Below are positions 1 to 11,156 of a DNA stretch of 64,000 bases, in pieces (position 1 is the first letter of the stretch; each line of letters starts with the position of its first letter). The position numbers and the translations under genes are program-made. Under the pieces are notes generated by a model. It made no database searches. It was not told the DNA's origin and saw nothing but the letters and a program-made list of their open reading frames with translations. The stretch is from Henckelia pumila (lineage: Eukaryota > Streptophyta > Magnoliopsida > Lamiales > Gesneriaceae), in the NCBI RefSeq assembly GCF_033568475.1, contig NC_133123.1, forward strand, positions 5,766,001-5,830,000, in the 5' to 3' direction.

Positions 1-377
1 TTTTTATTAAATTTCATTTAGTTTTTAAAAAATCAAGTAAAAATTACTTTGATTACCAAATACTGTGAATTATTTTCCATAAAATAGCATTTAGCATATC
101 ACTTTTTTATCGACATCGAATTAAAAATAATTCAAGTTTAAAAAGGAATGAAATCATTAATTATAATTGTTTGGAGACATTATCGTGTGTCCCAACTATA
201 GACTAAAGCTTGGAGACATTAACGTGTGTCCCAACTATAGATTAATTTTATAAAAATCCAGGAACTCTATCTTATCGATATGAAACATCTTAACACATCT
301 TTCACACCAAAAATGAAACGACTAAAACTTGAAGACATTAACATGTGTCCCAAATATAGATGGTCCAACACATATCA

Positions 378-951
378 TGTTAACGTTGGTGGTCCTCGAC
401 TTAACTCAACCTCAAAAGCTAGATCAAGGGGTAAGAGTTGTCCTTGTCTATTTATTGGACTCTTGGAAACTCTATCCAACCGATGTGGGATATCTCAGCA
501 CGCCCTCACCAGGAAAGAACATCTGGTGTGTGGAGATATTAACGGGTGACCTAACTATAGGTAACCCAACTATGGGCAATTCCAACGCATAACTGTGAAA
601 CCTGGTCTCTGATATCATGTTAAAATAGATGGTCTTGGATTAACTCAACCTAAAAAAAAATAGGACTTCCAGGAATTGTACACAATCGATGTAACTAGAC
701 ACATCACTCTCACGCTCAAAACTGAAAAGACTGAAGCGTAGAAACATTAACGGGTGACCCAACTATGGGAAGAACTGGTAGCCCAACTAGTCCAACAAGC
801 GGAGGAACCTGACTCTGATACCATGTTAAAAATGATAGGCTTGAACCTAACTCAACACCAAAACTAATTCAAGGGAGAAAAGTTGTTTTTTTTATATATA
901 TGAAACTCCCAAAAAACTCTATATATCCTATCGATATGAAACATCTTAACA
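378..951 (-). mobile_element. Stacked TRIM-like LTR retroelement fragments (unit A copy)
   Basis: Three TGTTA starts (378, 618, 824) each lie just after a sequence like CTCTGATAYCA, the complement of the initiator-Met tRNA primer site TGGTATCAGAG. The last LTR-like block runs TGTTA...TAACA (824-951). Read on the minus strand, this is an LTR followed by a primer site. No coding sequence lies between the modules, as in terminal-repeat retrotransposons in miniature. A parallel set at 9054-9621 has nearly the same spacing. Confidence 0.55.
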
Positions 952-1146
952 AATTAATTTTTTATTTATACTCAATAATTTGGTAATCACATTTCAAATT
1001 AATTATCATTTTAATTATCTGATTAATTTCCACGATTACCCGCCCTAAATTTTAGTTAATATTCAAAACCGAACATACATTTTTTCACATTAACTATCAT
1101 AATAATATATTATTTTAAGATTTCATAATAACTACATTCTATCTTT

Positions 1147-1150
<4 letters not shown>

Positions 1151-1194
<44 letters not shown>
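1151..1194. repeat. (TAA)n microsatellite
   Basis: About 14 TAA units. The same position in unit B carries Helitron 10630-10987 inserted between an A and a T of this TAA-rich stretch. Confidence 0.9.
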
Positions 1195-1548
1195 GTACGT
1201 AGGTTGAATTCTAATCAAGTTGCCCATTAAAATTTACATAGAAGCTGACAAAAATGCTTCACAGAAGCTTTCTCAAACATTAATTAAATTTTTTTTAAAT
1301 TAATGATACCCCATTCCTGAGGTAAACCAAAAATGAAAAGAGATCACAATTAATGTTCTAACTTCTAATCAAGTTCCGCATTTAAATTTACATAGAACAG
1401 GCGATCGAGAGCTATCTCCACCGAATTACCTAGTCATGACTTCGGCAAAGAAAAATCATGCTAGTAAAGCAATTATGCAATTAGAACTAAAATCAACTTC
1501 ATAGATATTATTTCGACAAATCAATAAAAATTATTATTTTTTAATTAT

Positions 1549-1650
1549 CCTAAAAATATTATTTTTTTACTATAAATATAGATCATGTTCCTCCTCTAAT
1601 ATATAGACATAGACCCGTGATTTTAGGAACCTTTATTAATTGATAAATGA
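1549..1650. repeat. 102-bp direct repeat, copy 1
   Basis: This block starts CCTAAAAATATTATTTTTTT and ends GATAAATGA. It is nearly identical to 2894-2995; I saw two or three differences. It directly abuts the left end of the palindromic element at 1649-2793. Confidence 0.85.
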
Positions 1651-2793
1651 GTAAAATGTATTTTGGTACACGAACTATTGGTAAAATATCATATTGGTAT
1701 ACGAACTTTTGAAAATGGGTTAATTAGTACATTATCCAATTAAAAGGTCAATTTTACCCTTAATAGAAATTAATATTATACTTATTAATTTTAAAATATA
1801 ATATTTATTTAAAAATTAATTGAGTAAAATTAATTTTGATACAAAACTATATATAAAATTTCAATTTGGTACACGAACTATTGAGAATGATTTAATTGGT
1901 ACATGATTTAACTAAAAATTCTAATTTATCCTTTAGTAATTGATTTTAAGTTCAATTATTTTTAATAATAAATTTCAACTAAGTGTACATTTTATTTTTT
2001 AAATTAATTTTTATTGATTGTCAATTAAATTTTTTATTAATTTAAAAATAATAAGAAATAAGTATCTTAATATTTTTATAATATATTTATATTGTACTCA
2101 TTAATAAATTATTTATATTTTTTAAAATATTAATAATATAAAATAAAATGGTATTTTTTGCTATCTATGTAAATAATTATCCATTTAAAAAAATTGATAT
2201 AAATTATATAATAATAAAATTACAAACTCAATAAATAAATCATATGCAAGAATAAAATATATTTAATAACGATAAAATATAATTAAATTAATATTTATTC
2301 ATTTATATTTAATTTAAGTGCGAGTAAAAAATATAAAATTACAAATTTTTAAATCGAGTAAAAAAAATTTGGGTTATTAGAACTACGTAAATCGAGATAA
2401 TGAGTGTGATTTTTTCTGTGATATTTGTTTTTTCATGATCTAATCTTTAATGTTGAAAATTTTTATACTAAATTTTGAAAAACTAAAATGGTGATTATGT
2501 TTGTTTCAATCATTTAAATACAAGATCAACAGACTTTGGTGATATATATTTTTATCATATCAATAAATTATAATATTTGTTGTATAATTTGACTTAACAA
2601 TTGTTTATCATTATATATATAATTAATTTTTAAATAAATATGATATTTAAAAATTAATCAATATAATATTAATTCCTATTAAGAGTAAAATTGAACTTTT
2701 AATTGGATCATGTACCAATTAAGCCATTTTTAATAATTCGTGTACCAATATGACATTTTATCAATAGTTCGTGTACCAAAATACATTTTACTC
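1649..2793. mobile_element. Palindromic MITE-like element with ~150-bp inverted repeats
   Basis: The left end GAGTAAAATGTATTTTGG matches the reverse complement of the right end CCAAAATACATTTTACTC. The match continues for about 150 bp, including GGTACACGAACTATTG and AATTAAAAGKTCAATTTTAC. An internal, more diverged copy of the same end lies at about 1815-1960. A truncated extra right end follows at 2794-2892. There is no coding capacity. The same end sequence recurs near 46.27 kb, so it is a dispersed family. Confidence 0.7.
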
Positions 2794-2893
2794 TTTTAAA
2801 ATTAATAAATATAATATTAATTCCTATTAAGGATAAAATTGACGTTTTAATTGGATCATGTACCAATTAAGTCATTTTCAATAGTTCGTGTAT

Positions 2894-2995
2894 CCTAAAA
2901 ATATTATTTTTTTATTATAAATATAGATCACGTTCCTCCTCTAATATATAGACATAGACCCGTGATTTTAGGAACCTTTATTAATTGATAAATGA
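2894..2995. repeat. 102-bp direct repeat, copy 2
   Basis: Second copy of the block at 1549-1650, preceded by a truncated right end of the palindromic element. The arrangement suggests tandem duplication of flank plus element rather than an ordinary target-site duplication, which would be far shorter. Confidence 0.85.
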
Positions 2996-3488
2996 TAGAG
3001 AGCAGTACATGATCTGCAGCAGGAATCATCCGAGACAGGCGAGGCGTCCAGATTTTTTTGAACTTGTAGTATAGGGCATGCACAGTGAGGACATATACGT
3101 ACGTACATGTGTATTTAGGGCACTCACGCAGATTTAAAAAAATCCCCGGCCCCGATATATATATATTTTAAAAAAAGAGAATATAACTTAACAATATTCC
3201 GGATATATTCCCCCCGGATGATCTCTTTTACATAATATTATTAATTTGCATGAGATTTCTGGCTTTTAGCGTGGACTTCAAACTCAATTATCATGGCTAA
3301 ATTACATCACGAAACGCGTACTTACGATGTTTCCAATTTTTTGCTTATTAATGCTACATGTATACGAAGGGGTTACACGTTGGGTTACACTATGCACTTG
3401 AAATTACATTATTATCCTACATGCATTTTTGAAATATTTTTTCCAAATAAAGTGAAGGGATTGTGTAACCCAACGTATAACCCTCTGT
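2996..3488. other. Intergenic, no gene recognised
   Basis: AT-rich spacer. A short open frame at 3293-3553 has no start context or motif that I trust and runs into the repeat that starts at 3489. Confidence 0.6.
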
Positions 3489-4169
3489 CAGGGGCGGCCC
3501 TGCCCCAGGCAGGCAGAGCCCCACTCATGGTGGGGGCACCATTTTATTATTAATATAATTTTTTGAAAGATATATAATATATATTTATTATATTATAATA
3601 ATTATTATTATAAATATAAAAAAGAAAATCGAAAAATTATCGAGCACAACCTATAAAAAATTTGTCGCCCAAACATATATATTAAATCTTTGCTCCGTTC
3701 ATCATCTCTCACTCTAGTGTTGTTTGTCGTTGGTTATCGCTCTACATCGCCCTTACGTGATCATTCCTAGACCCGAGTTCTTAGCTTGATTTGTTTGAGA
3801 GATTTTTTCTGCCTCTAATTATACTAAAATTTGATTTATGAGACGTTCAATTCAATTTTGACTTCATGTTAGATGTTAATATTTATTGTTAATTTCATGT
3901 AGGAATTGAAAATTCGTAGATTGAAAGCATGATTTTTTATAACTATTTGAAAATTGTTTCTTTTTTAGTTTAATTTTGAATAACTAAATTAACTATTTAT
4001 AAATTGAATTTGCACCTAATTGTAAGTGTGAATAGTTTATTGTGATTTTTTTTATTAGATAATTCATGATTACAAAATGAAGGATAATTTTGTATAGCTC
4101 AATTATATTTGAACCCTCTGTTTTAAACTCGCTCAGAGCCTTGTTTCTCTTAAGACCGGCTCTGCCCTC
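3489..4169. mobile_element. Possible degenerate hAT-like non-autonomous element
   Basis: The left end CAGGGGCGGCCCTGCC and the reverse complement of the right end (AGGGCAGAGCCGGTC) are loosely similar, G-rich and of the style common at hAT termini. I could not find a matching 8-bp target duplication. The interior is AT-rich with no transposase frame. Confidence 0.35.
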
Positions 4170-4315
4170 CATGTACATATAATATTACCCATTCAATTAA
4201 GGACTGTACGTAATTTTTCTAGCTAGACGACAACCCTGCTTAATTCATATATATTCTTGCTGCAAAGTGGAATTACGATAAAATATATGTGCTTAATTAA
4301 TGTTCTCAAGGAAAA

Positions 4316-4658
4316 ATGAATAACTCCAGGTACTGAATGATATATATATATTGGTTCCAAATTCTAATTTTATAATGAGCGTAGTTAATCCTGGTTTTGC
4401 AGCAATGAAGGATCTGATGGCTCCGCCGTTGTCCTATGGGTCTGTGGCGGTATCAGTGCGTTGGCAATATTAATCTGCTGCATTTCGGCATGTCGGAGAA
4501 TGGAGCGCCGTGCCAATGCACCAGACGGTTCCCAAACTTCGCAGGTGGCTCCAGCCGCTGTAAATGGAAATGAAGGTGGAGATGGTGGCGGTGGTTGTTG
4601 CTGTGGTGGCGGTGGTTGTGGTGATGGTGGTGGTTGTGGTGGCTGCGGTGGAGATTAA
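4316..4658 (+). CDS. Small membrane protein with Gly/Cys-rich tail (two exons)
   Basis: I do not recognise a named family. The model has a 14-nt exon 1 (4316-4329, encoding MNNS plus two bases), a 73-bp intron (4330-4402, GTACTG...TTTTGCAG) and exon 2 (4403-4658). The product is about 89 residues. Residues 13-35 form one hydrophobic segment (AVVLWVCGGISALAILICC...), followed by Arg-rich CRRMERR and then a Gly/Cys-rich tail ending CGGCGGD. The layout suggests a single-pass membrane protein with an exposed Cys-rich tail that may bind metal or form disulfides; this is inference. A TATATATT lies at about 4248, some 65 bp upstream. A frame opening only at a TTG (4461) would cut the membrane segment, which is why I favour the spliced start. 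Unit B ends in a similar Gly/Cys gene. Confidence 0.55.
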
Positions 4659-5057
4659 AATCCCATCATTTTTTTGGTAGTTCTTCTTCTCCGATTAATT
4701 AAGTTGTCCTTTCTTTTTTTGGTGTAAGCAGTCGATGTAAATTTTGTTTGCCTATATTTTTGGACTGTGCGTCTGTGCCATATCATGAAATTTGATCCAA
4801 ATGTCTGTGTAAAAGTAAGTGAATTTTTTTTAATCAAGCTTGATAAATTTGTAATTTGTTTAGATTTGAATATTATTTAGTTACGCATTCAACTTCATTT
4901 AATTTTTAAATATGTGTAATTTTAAAACTTCATTGATGAAATCAAATAAATACGTTTTTAAAATTTTGTTTATAGGATTGTTTGGAAAATTTACAATGTG
5001 TTTTTATTAACATTCGTTAGGTTTTTAAAACATCAAGTACTTAACATGGTTATTTGT
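4659..5057. other. 3' flank of the Gly/Cys gene and junction of units A and B
   Basis: AT-rich. From 4999 the sequence matches bases 1-50, marking the start of unit B. No gene is seen. Confidence 0.6.
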
Positions 5058-7080
5058 AGGGGTGGGGCGTTAATTTGTGGTCGGGTTTCGGGTATCCGAC
5101 CCGACCCGACCCGACCCAACCCGACCCAACCCAACCCGATCAAGTAATTTTTTAATAAGTCGGGTTCTGTAGAAACCGAACCCGATATTTCGGAAGTAGG
5201 ATTGGTGTCGGGTAGTTTTTTGCTACTCGATCTGGTATCGGATACCCGACGTATTTATTAATTTTTTTTAAAAAATATAATATGGGTGTCAGGATCGAGA
5301 TACTACTGCTGCTGGGGTAAAATTTAGTAGTATTAGGATCGAGTCGTTTCAGTAGCTACTTGTTGTTAGTGAGTTCAGTAGTGTGAGCCACTGAACTCTC
5401 CTATCTATTTTATCTCCAAGAGTCAACCAACAAATATACTTGTGCGAAAAGTGGTCAACTCAAAGATTGGACTGCATCAGTTGTTTTACCGATAATCAAG
5501 AGTATAAAGAAGTAAATAATACGGTGGTTTATTTCTGGATGTTCGGAGACTCAACTGCTCCTACGTCATCCTTCTTCTGGTTCTATCATAAGCTACTACT
5601 AGAAGACTTTGAGTATTACAACCTTTGCAACACCCTAACTCAGCTAGGACTTACCCTGCTGCCTACAACTGAGACTCCTAGACTCAACAAATCAGTTCTC
5701 GACTGATCTTACAAAAGTGTTTTGATCAGTTCAATCAACTGATTAGTTTACAGAGATTATATAACTCAACACGTAACACAAGGTGATCCTAAGAGATCTA
5801 ACATGTCTATATGTGTGTGCTAGCTAGTGTTCTTCGGCTTTTGTAAATGATCTTCTATGTAAGCGTCGAACTCTTCTTGTATGTATGTAACAACTGAAAG
5901 TGTTCAATTGCTCTTTGCTAAGTTGTAAGAGGTGTGAGTTCTTGTGAGCCGATGTATTTTTCTGTTGGCTGTGTTCTCTATTTATAAGTGCAAGATAACG
6001 GTCATCTTTGATTCAAATGCATCCGTTGATAACTGACCGTTTTTTTGTCTTTTAGTTCACTGTAATAAAGTACACTGTGACTGCGCAAATCTGAGTCTAC
6101 TCAGTGTTTAGAGACCTTTAGTTAATAACTTGAACTTGTTCAGAGAGAGCTTTTGTTGTAATGCTTCTTCTGCTTTCGCTTTTCTCTTTTAAGCTCTTCT
6201 GCTTCTGTTATTTTTTGTTAAGATCTTCTGCTTCTGTTTCTGTTTCTGTTTTGCAGTTCTGCTTCTGCTGTTGATGTGCACAGTTGCTTTGTTAAAAACC
6301 GAAACTTAGATTTTTGATTTCCTAACAATGAGACTATACAATGAAAGCCCATAGTTATCAGCACATCTCGTTTATGCATTCGTTCTAGACAGATTGCCAT
6401 TTGCCCAAATCTAATATAGTTTATTCATTTTTTCTTTGGCTCTAAACTATTGTCGAGTGTCGGCTAGGTCTTTCCCTTTCTTCCCCACGAGCCACGATTA
6501 GGCTCCTTGACCTGGTTACCGGTCGAACTGTGCTCGACCAAGATGGCAGACATAACCCATTACTCTCGCGAGTGAACTAAACCTAGTCTAGCACCCGACC
6601 TCTCACGAAGAAGAACAAAACCTTGAGCAAAACGGTTTTCTATTTCTTTCTCTAGATTTTTTGGGTTATAAATTATAATTACTTTATTTTTTGTATTCAT
6701 TTAGTGATAATTTAAATTTTTTAAGAAATTTTTTAGGAGTAACCGAGTAAGTCCAATAAGAAAGCTAGCATGAATGGACAATGGACCGTTGGTATCACAT
6801 TTTGAATCTTTTTTGTGGCTTTTTCGAAATGCTATTTAGATTATACATTCTTTATTTATCAATTTGCATCTTTGTTGCTTTTGCTTTGACATTGTTGAGG
6901 GCTGATTCAAATTTCAAATTTAAGTTCTGGTACCTAACTTGCGGGTACCCGACACTACCCGAAAATATCGGCTATGCCCATTTTTGGATTGACTTCAGGT
7001 AGTGAAATTTGCTACTCGACGTATCGGGTGCTCGACCTAACCTATCCGAACCCGATGCTACCCGAACCGACGCCCACCCC
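5058..7080. mobile_element. hAT-like element with CGGGT/ACCCG-rich termini
   Basis: It starts AGGGGTGGGGCG and ends CGCCCACCCC. Both ends are dense in GGGTCGGGT/ACCCGACCC subterminal repeats, the style of many plant hAT elements. It lies between two blocks that are adjacent in unit A, so it is an insertion into unit B. Target duplications are not clear. The middle (about 5285-6660) has an unrelated look, with a GGGTGTCAGGATCGAG start, and may be a nested retroelement remnant. No transposase frame is recognisable. Confidence 0.5.
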
Positions 7081-7239
7081 GATGCTACCAAAAACTGTGA
7101 ATTATTTTCCATAAAATTATTGTATGTAGCAGATTTTTGAAATACCACATTTTTATAGACATCGAATTAAAAAAGTTTTATGTTTAAAAAGGAACGAACT
7201 CATTAAAAATAATTGTTTAATTATAATTAGATTTTAGCT

Positions 7240-8450
7240 CTTCTCGATCGAATATTTGAATCTCATGGAACTTTATTATTATTATATGTAGGATGGTTGT
7301 ATGGATTGTGTGATGCCCTAAAACTGAGCCTGGTTTACATCGGCATTATATAATATTTTCACATTAAACAACAAGCCTCGATTTTCAGAAACTCAAATTC
7401 TAGTCTATTCATTCATGAAAACAAAAATGCATTGTCATTCATAAACTGAATTTATAGTGTCTATACAATTCATAAACAAATAACATAATTCGATCCATAA
7501 CTGATCAATAACAGAGTCTTAACACAGCGGACAGAAAATAAATCTAATCGGTCTTCTTCTTCACCAGCCCCAAAACTAAATTTTCTCATCTTCATCCAGT
7601 TCTTTCTCGTTCTTATCTGAGATGGTTTTAAGCTGGTGAGTGATATGGTTGTCACTCATTAAATGTGAAAAATCATGCTAGCTTTTAAAATCATTTTAAC
7701 AGTAGTTTCATATACATAAATATCTCCAAATAGAATAAAACAAAAAATAAATTCGTTATTCATCAGTAATGACATAAGTCGGTTTTATGAACTAAAATGT
7801 ATTATGAATTCTTGGTTAACTTATATCAGTCCCTTATATGTTAACCTCTAAAGGATGAGGCCAGTAATCAATAATCAGTAATCGGTAGTATTTAGAATAC
7901 GTATTCCTACCACTAATTCACAAGATTCAATGCATCACTAATCAGTAGTTCAGTTTTCGTAAAATCAGGATTTTGAATTCAATAACACGCTGGAATCAAT
8001 TTTAAAACATATAAACAGAAATTCGGTACTTAAAACGCCCACTTACCATAGATTGCTAAACTGAATTTCGATTGTCTTGCAGTTTCTTTCTTCACTTGCC
8101 CAACTTAACGCTCAACTGAACTTCATTAACCGAATGCTTTAATTCTAGTAATACTGTGTTTTTTTCTCAGGATTTTGTGAAACTTTGTATAAAAAATCTG
8201 CCTGTTATTTATAAGCAGAATTCTAACTTGTAAGCTTCCTATTTATTGCCCTTAACTGCCATAATTTCGAGTTAATGTGTCAGTTACAACTTTGGAGTAA
8301 CTGTCTTCTGGAATTTCAGTCTAGCTATTGGACTGATCTTGGTCAACTGGTCAGCTCAGTTCACATCGGTTCAATTTACCTCAAATCAGCTTACCTTATT
8401 CAGTCTACCTAGATTCGGGTTTTCAGAGATTGAATATCTTATAAATTATG
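7240..8450. mobile_element. Unclassified insertion in unit B
   Basis: This stretch interrupts the alignment of unit B to unit A. It contains an LTR-like TGTGATGCCC at 7312 but no confirmed matching end or target duplication. The short frames are not convincing. It may be a solo LTR or an older retroelement. Confidence 0.35.
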
Positions 8451-9053
8451 GATTAGATTAAAGATGATGGACTTGGATCTAACTCAACTCCAAAAGCTAG
8501 TTCATGGGGGGGATCAGAGTGTTTTTTTTTTTGTTTTTTTTTATATGAAACTCCCGGAAACTCTATCTTATCGACATAAGACATCTTAACACATCTCTTA
8601 CACGCCAAGGAATAAAACGACTAGAGCTTGGTGTAGGACCAAGCACTTGTCGCTTTACAAAAAGCTATAGATGGTGGTAATGGTGCAACTCAAATTTTTT
8701 AAATCTCACAGCAGCACAAGCGTCATGGTTCGATTGCTCTACGAGCAGGGACAATTATTGCACCTCAACAATCTCCCTCCCAAGAATTGCACTCTTTGTA
8801 ATCAATGAGAATCGAACCCGTTACCTTGGCTTTGATACCAATTGTACGACCGAGCGCTTGCCACTTTATCAAAAGTTATAGCTGGTGGTAATGGTGCAAC
8901 TCAAATCTTTTAAACCGCGCAGCAGCCCAAGCACTATGATTCGATCGCTCTACCGAGAGGGATAATTATTACACCCCAGCACTTGTAGACATCAACGGGT
9001 GACCCAACTGTGGGCAGTCCAACACATAACAGTATATCTGAGATCTGATATCA
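8450..9053. repeat. Diverged retroelement modules
   Basis: A copy of the TRIM-like LTR (about 8460-8595) is followed by two copies of a module containing GGTGGTAATGGTGCAACTC (about 8634-8810 and 8845-8985). The copies are separated by TTTGATACCA, a degenerate primer-site complement. A third copy of the module lies at 13206-13390. No gene is present. Confidence 0.5.
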
Positions 9054-9621
9054 TGTTAACGTTGGTGGTCTTCGACTTAACGTACACTCAACCCCAAAAG
9101 CTAGCTCAAGGGCTAAAAGTTGTCCTTGTCTATTTATTGAACTCTCCCAACCGATGTGAAAATCTTAACACACCGTCACACGCCCATGAATGAACATCTG
9201 AAGCGTGTAGATATTAATGGAAGACCTAACTATAGGCAACTCAACTATGGGCAATTCCAACACATAACTGTGAAACCTGATCTCTGATATCATGTTAAAA
9301 AAGATGGACTTGGACCTAACCCAACCTAAAAAAATTAAACTTCCAGGAATTTTACCCAATCCATGTAACTGGACACACCACTCTCACGCTCAAGACTGAA
9401 AAGACTGTAGCATAGAGACATTAACGGGTGATCCAACTATGAGAATAATTGGTAGCCAAACTATTCCAACAAGTGGTGAAACTTGGCTCTGATATCATGT
9501 TAAAAATTATGGATTTGGACTAATTCAACCTCAAAACTAGCTCAAGACGAAGAGTTGTCTTTGTCTATATATATATGAAACTTTCAAAAACTCTATCCTA
9601 CCGATATGAGACATCTTAACA
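9054..9621 (-). mobile_element. Stacked TRIM-like LTR fragments (unit B copy)
   Basis: TGTTA starts occur at 9054, 9294 and 9498, each after a CTGATATCA primer-site complement, and the last block ends TAACA at 9621. Spacings of 240, 204 and 123 bp nearly equal those in unit A (240, 206, 127). The stack therefore predates the segmental duplication. Confidence 0.6.
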
Positions 9622-9638
9622 AATTAAATTGTTATTTA

Positions 9639-10453
9639 TCAATACTATTATATAAAAGTTGAGGGTCTTTGAATAACTGTTTTTTGGTGTGTCATGACAT
9701 ACCAAAAATATCTTACAATTTTACCCTTTTATCCATATTTTTCTCCACTTTTTCTCTTCTATCTTTTTGAAATATAGTAGTATATTAAATTTATATTATC
9801 TTCTCAATAACTAATTTTTAACTACTAAATAATATATTATTTCATAAATAAAAAAATAATAAAATATCATATATTATATCACACACGCAACTAGAGCCGT
9901 CAATTTGGGTTAGGCCCGCAGGGTTGGCCCGGCCCGCCATATAATTTAAGTGGTTTGGGTTGAATTTTTTTCAACCCAACAAAGGGTGGGCCTAGATGGG
10001 CCAACCCGCCAAGGCCCGTGACACGCGCGGGTTGGCCCGCGGGCCTGGAGAATTAATAATTTATTTTTATTATCATATATATATTTTTTAATAAAAGTTG
10101 TAAATTTTTTTTGTATTAATTACTTTATATAACATTTACACACATGAAATCAATAATTAAAATTATTATTAATATACTTATATTAATATTTATTTATGAA
10201 ATGATATTTATAACTAATTATAATATTATTTATTTATTTTTATTTGTCGCGAGCCAACCCGCGGGCCGGCCCGCCTAACCCGCAACCCACCTTTGGTTGG
10301 GTTGGGTTGGGTTGAGGATTTCCAATCCGCCACGATGGTGGGTTGGCCCACCATCAACCCGCCAAAATGTGGGTTTTTGGTGGCCGGCCCGCCCCATCAT
10401 GGGTTGGCCCGTTTGATAGCTCTACACGCAACTGCGTGTGCTTTTGTCGCTAA
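9639..10453 (+). mobile_element. Non-autonomous Helitron, 274 bp plus a nested hAT-type element
   Basis: It starts TCAATACTATTATATAAAAG directly after an A, ends GTCGCTAA directly before a T, and has a 3' hairpin (CACACGCA-AC-TGCGTGTG) just before the end. These are the hallmarks of Helitrons: 5' TC, 3' CTRR, insertion between A and T, no target duplication. Unit A at about 968-985 reads through the same flanks without it (TTATTTATACTCAATAATTTG), giving an exact empty site. There is no Rep/helicase, so mobility would depend on another element. Confidence 0.9.
9892..10424. mobile_element. hAT-type MITE nested in the Helitron hairpin
   Basis: It starts TAGAGCCGTCAATTTGGG and ends with the inverted TTTGATAGCTCTA. 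The 8-bp direct repeat CACGCAAC flanks it exactly (9884-9891 and 10425-10432), the target-duplication length of hAT transposons. The termini are rich in GGCCCG/CGGGCC. No frame is present. Confidence 0.92.
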
Positions 10454-10629
10454 TACTAAATAATTTGTTAAACACATTCCAAATTAATTATCTTTTTATT
10501 TGATTAATTTCCACGATTACCCTCCCTAAATTTTAGTTAATATTCAAAACCGAACATACATTTTTCACATTAACTGTCATAATAATATATCATTTTAAGA
10601 TTTCATAATAACTTCAATCTTTTATATTA

Positions 10630-10987
10630 TCTATTACTATTATTATGCAAAAGACCCTTAATTGGTCTTTTGATATGCTAAAATATTAAAAAAATATTTT
10701 TTTAAAAAAAACACACACTAAAACTGTATCTCTATACTATCTCTATTTTTTTTCTTTTTTATTTAATATAATCATTTTATTTATCTATTTTAAAATTCCA
10801 AATTATTTGAAAAAAAACTAATGAAATAGAAAATACATAATAGAAGAGATGGTGTTTTAACTACTTAGAGCTACCATTTTTAACAAAAAAAAATTATTTT
10901 TATTGCTAAAAATTTATTAGACTTTTTTTATTGAAATTAAGTAAAAAAAAATTTTCATTACACACATCGTGTATGCAAATATGCTAA
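10630..10987 (+). mobile_element. Non-autonomous Helitron, 358 bp
   Basis: It starts TCTATTACTATTATTATG after an A and ends ATGCTAA before a T. A short hairpin (ACAC-ATC-GTGT) lies about 15 bp before the end. Unit A reads CTTTTATATAATAATAATAA at the corresponding place, which is the empty site. Confidence 0.85.
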
Positions 10988-11066
10988 TAATAATAATATC
11001 AGTGTAGAATTTGGAAAGCAGACCGTTGACATTGTTAGGCTTAGCGGTCAAACCTGTGGACATGAC

Positions 11067-11077
11067 TATATATAATA
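11067..11077 (+). promoter_or_regulatory. TATA box of the 11.16-kb gene
   Basis: TATATATAATA, 80-90 bp upstream of the ATG at 11157, with a pyrimidine-rich stretch between them suited to a short 5' leader. Confidence 0.6.
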
Positions 11078-11156
11078 AATACGCCTGGCCTCTCTACTTG
11101 TCCCGATCTTCACCCTTCTTTAATTACCCAAAACAGTACATTAATTCACACGATAG

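Larger units (their letters stand above)
1..4998. repeat. Tandem segmental duplication, unit A
   Basis: Several blocks match the following unit in the same order. Bases 1-50 resemble 4999-5045. The AAACTGTGAATTATTTTCC-type block at about 60-170 resembles 7087-7230. The block at 378-951 resembles 9054-9621. The block at 955-1150 (CCACGATTACCC, ACCGAACATACAT) resembles 10455-10630. The unit ends with a small Gly/Cys-rich gene (4316-4658), as unit B does (11157-11465). Unit A lacks the Helitrons found in B, so it preserves their empty insertion sites. Homology between 1.2 and 4.2 kb and unit B is not obvious by eye. Confidence 0.7.
7086..10630. repeat. Tandem segmental duplication, unit B (part matching bases 60-1150)
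   Basis: Collinear with about 60-1150 once the insertions at about 7240-8450, 9639-10453 and 10630-10987 are removed. See unit A for the matching blocks. Unit B as a whole runs from about 4999 to the Gly/Cys-rich gene at 11157-11465. Confidence 0.65.

Noticed and set aside
5440-5706. 88-residue frame inside the 5.1-7.1 kb element
   Set aside because: No motif, no start context, and it lies in repetitive sequence; it may be a retroelement leader.
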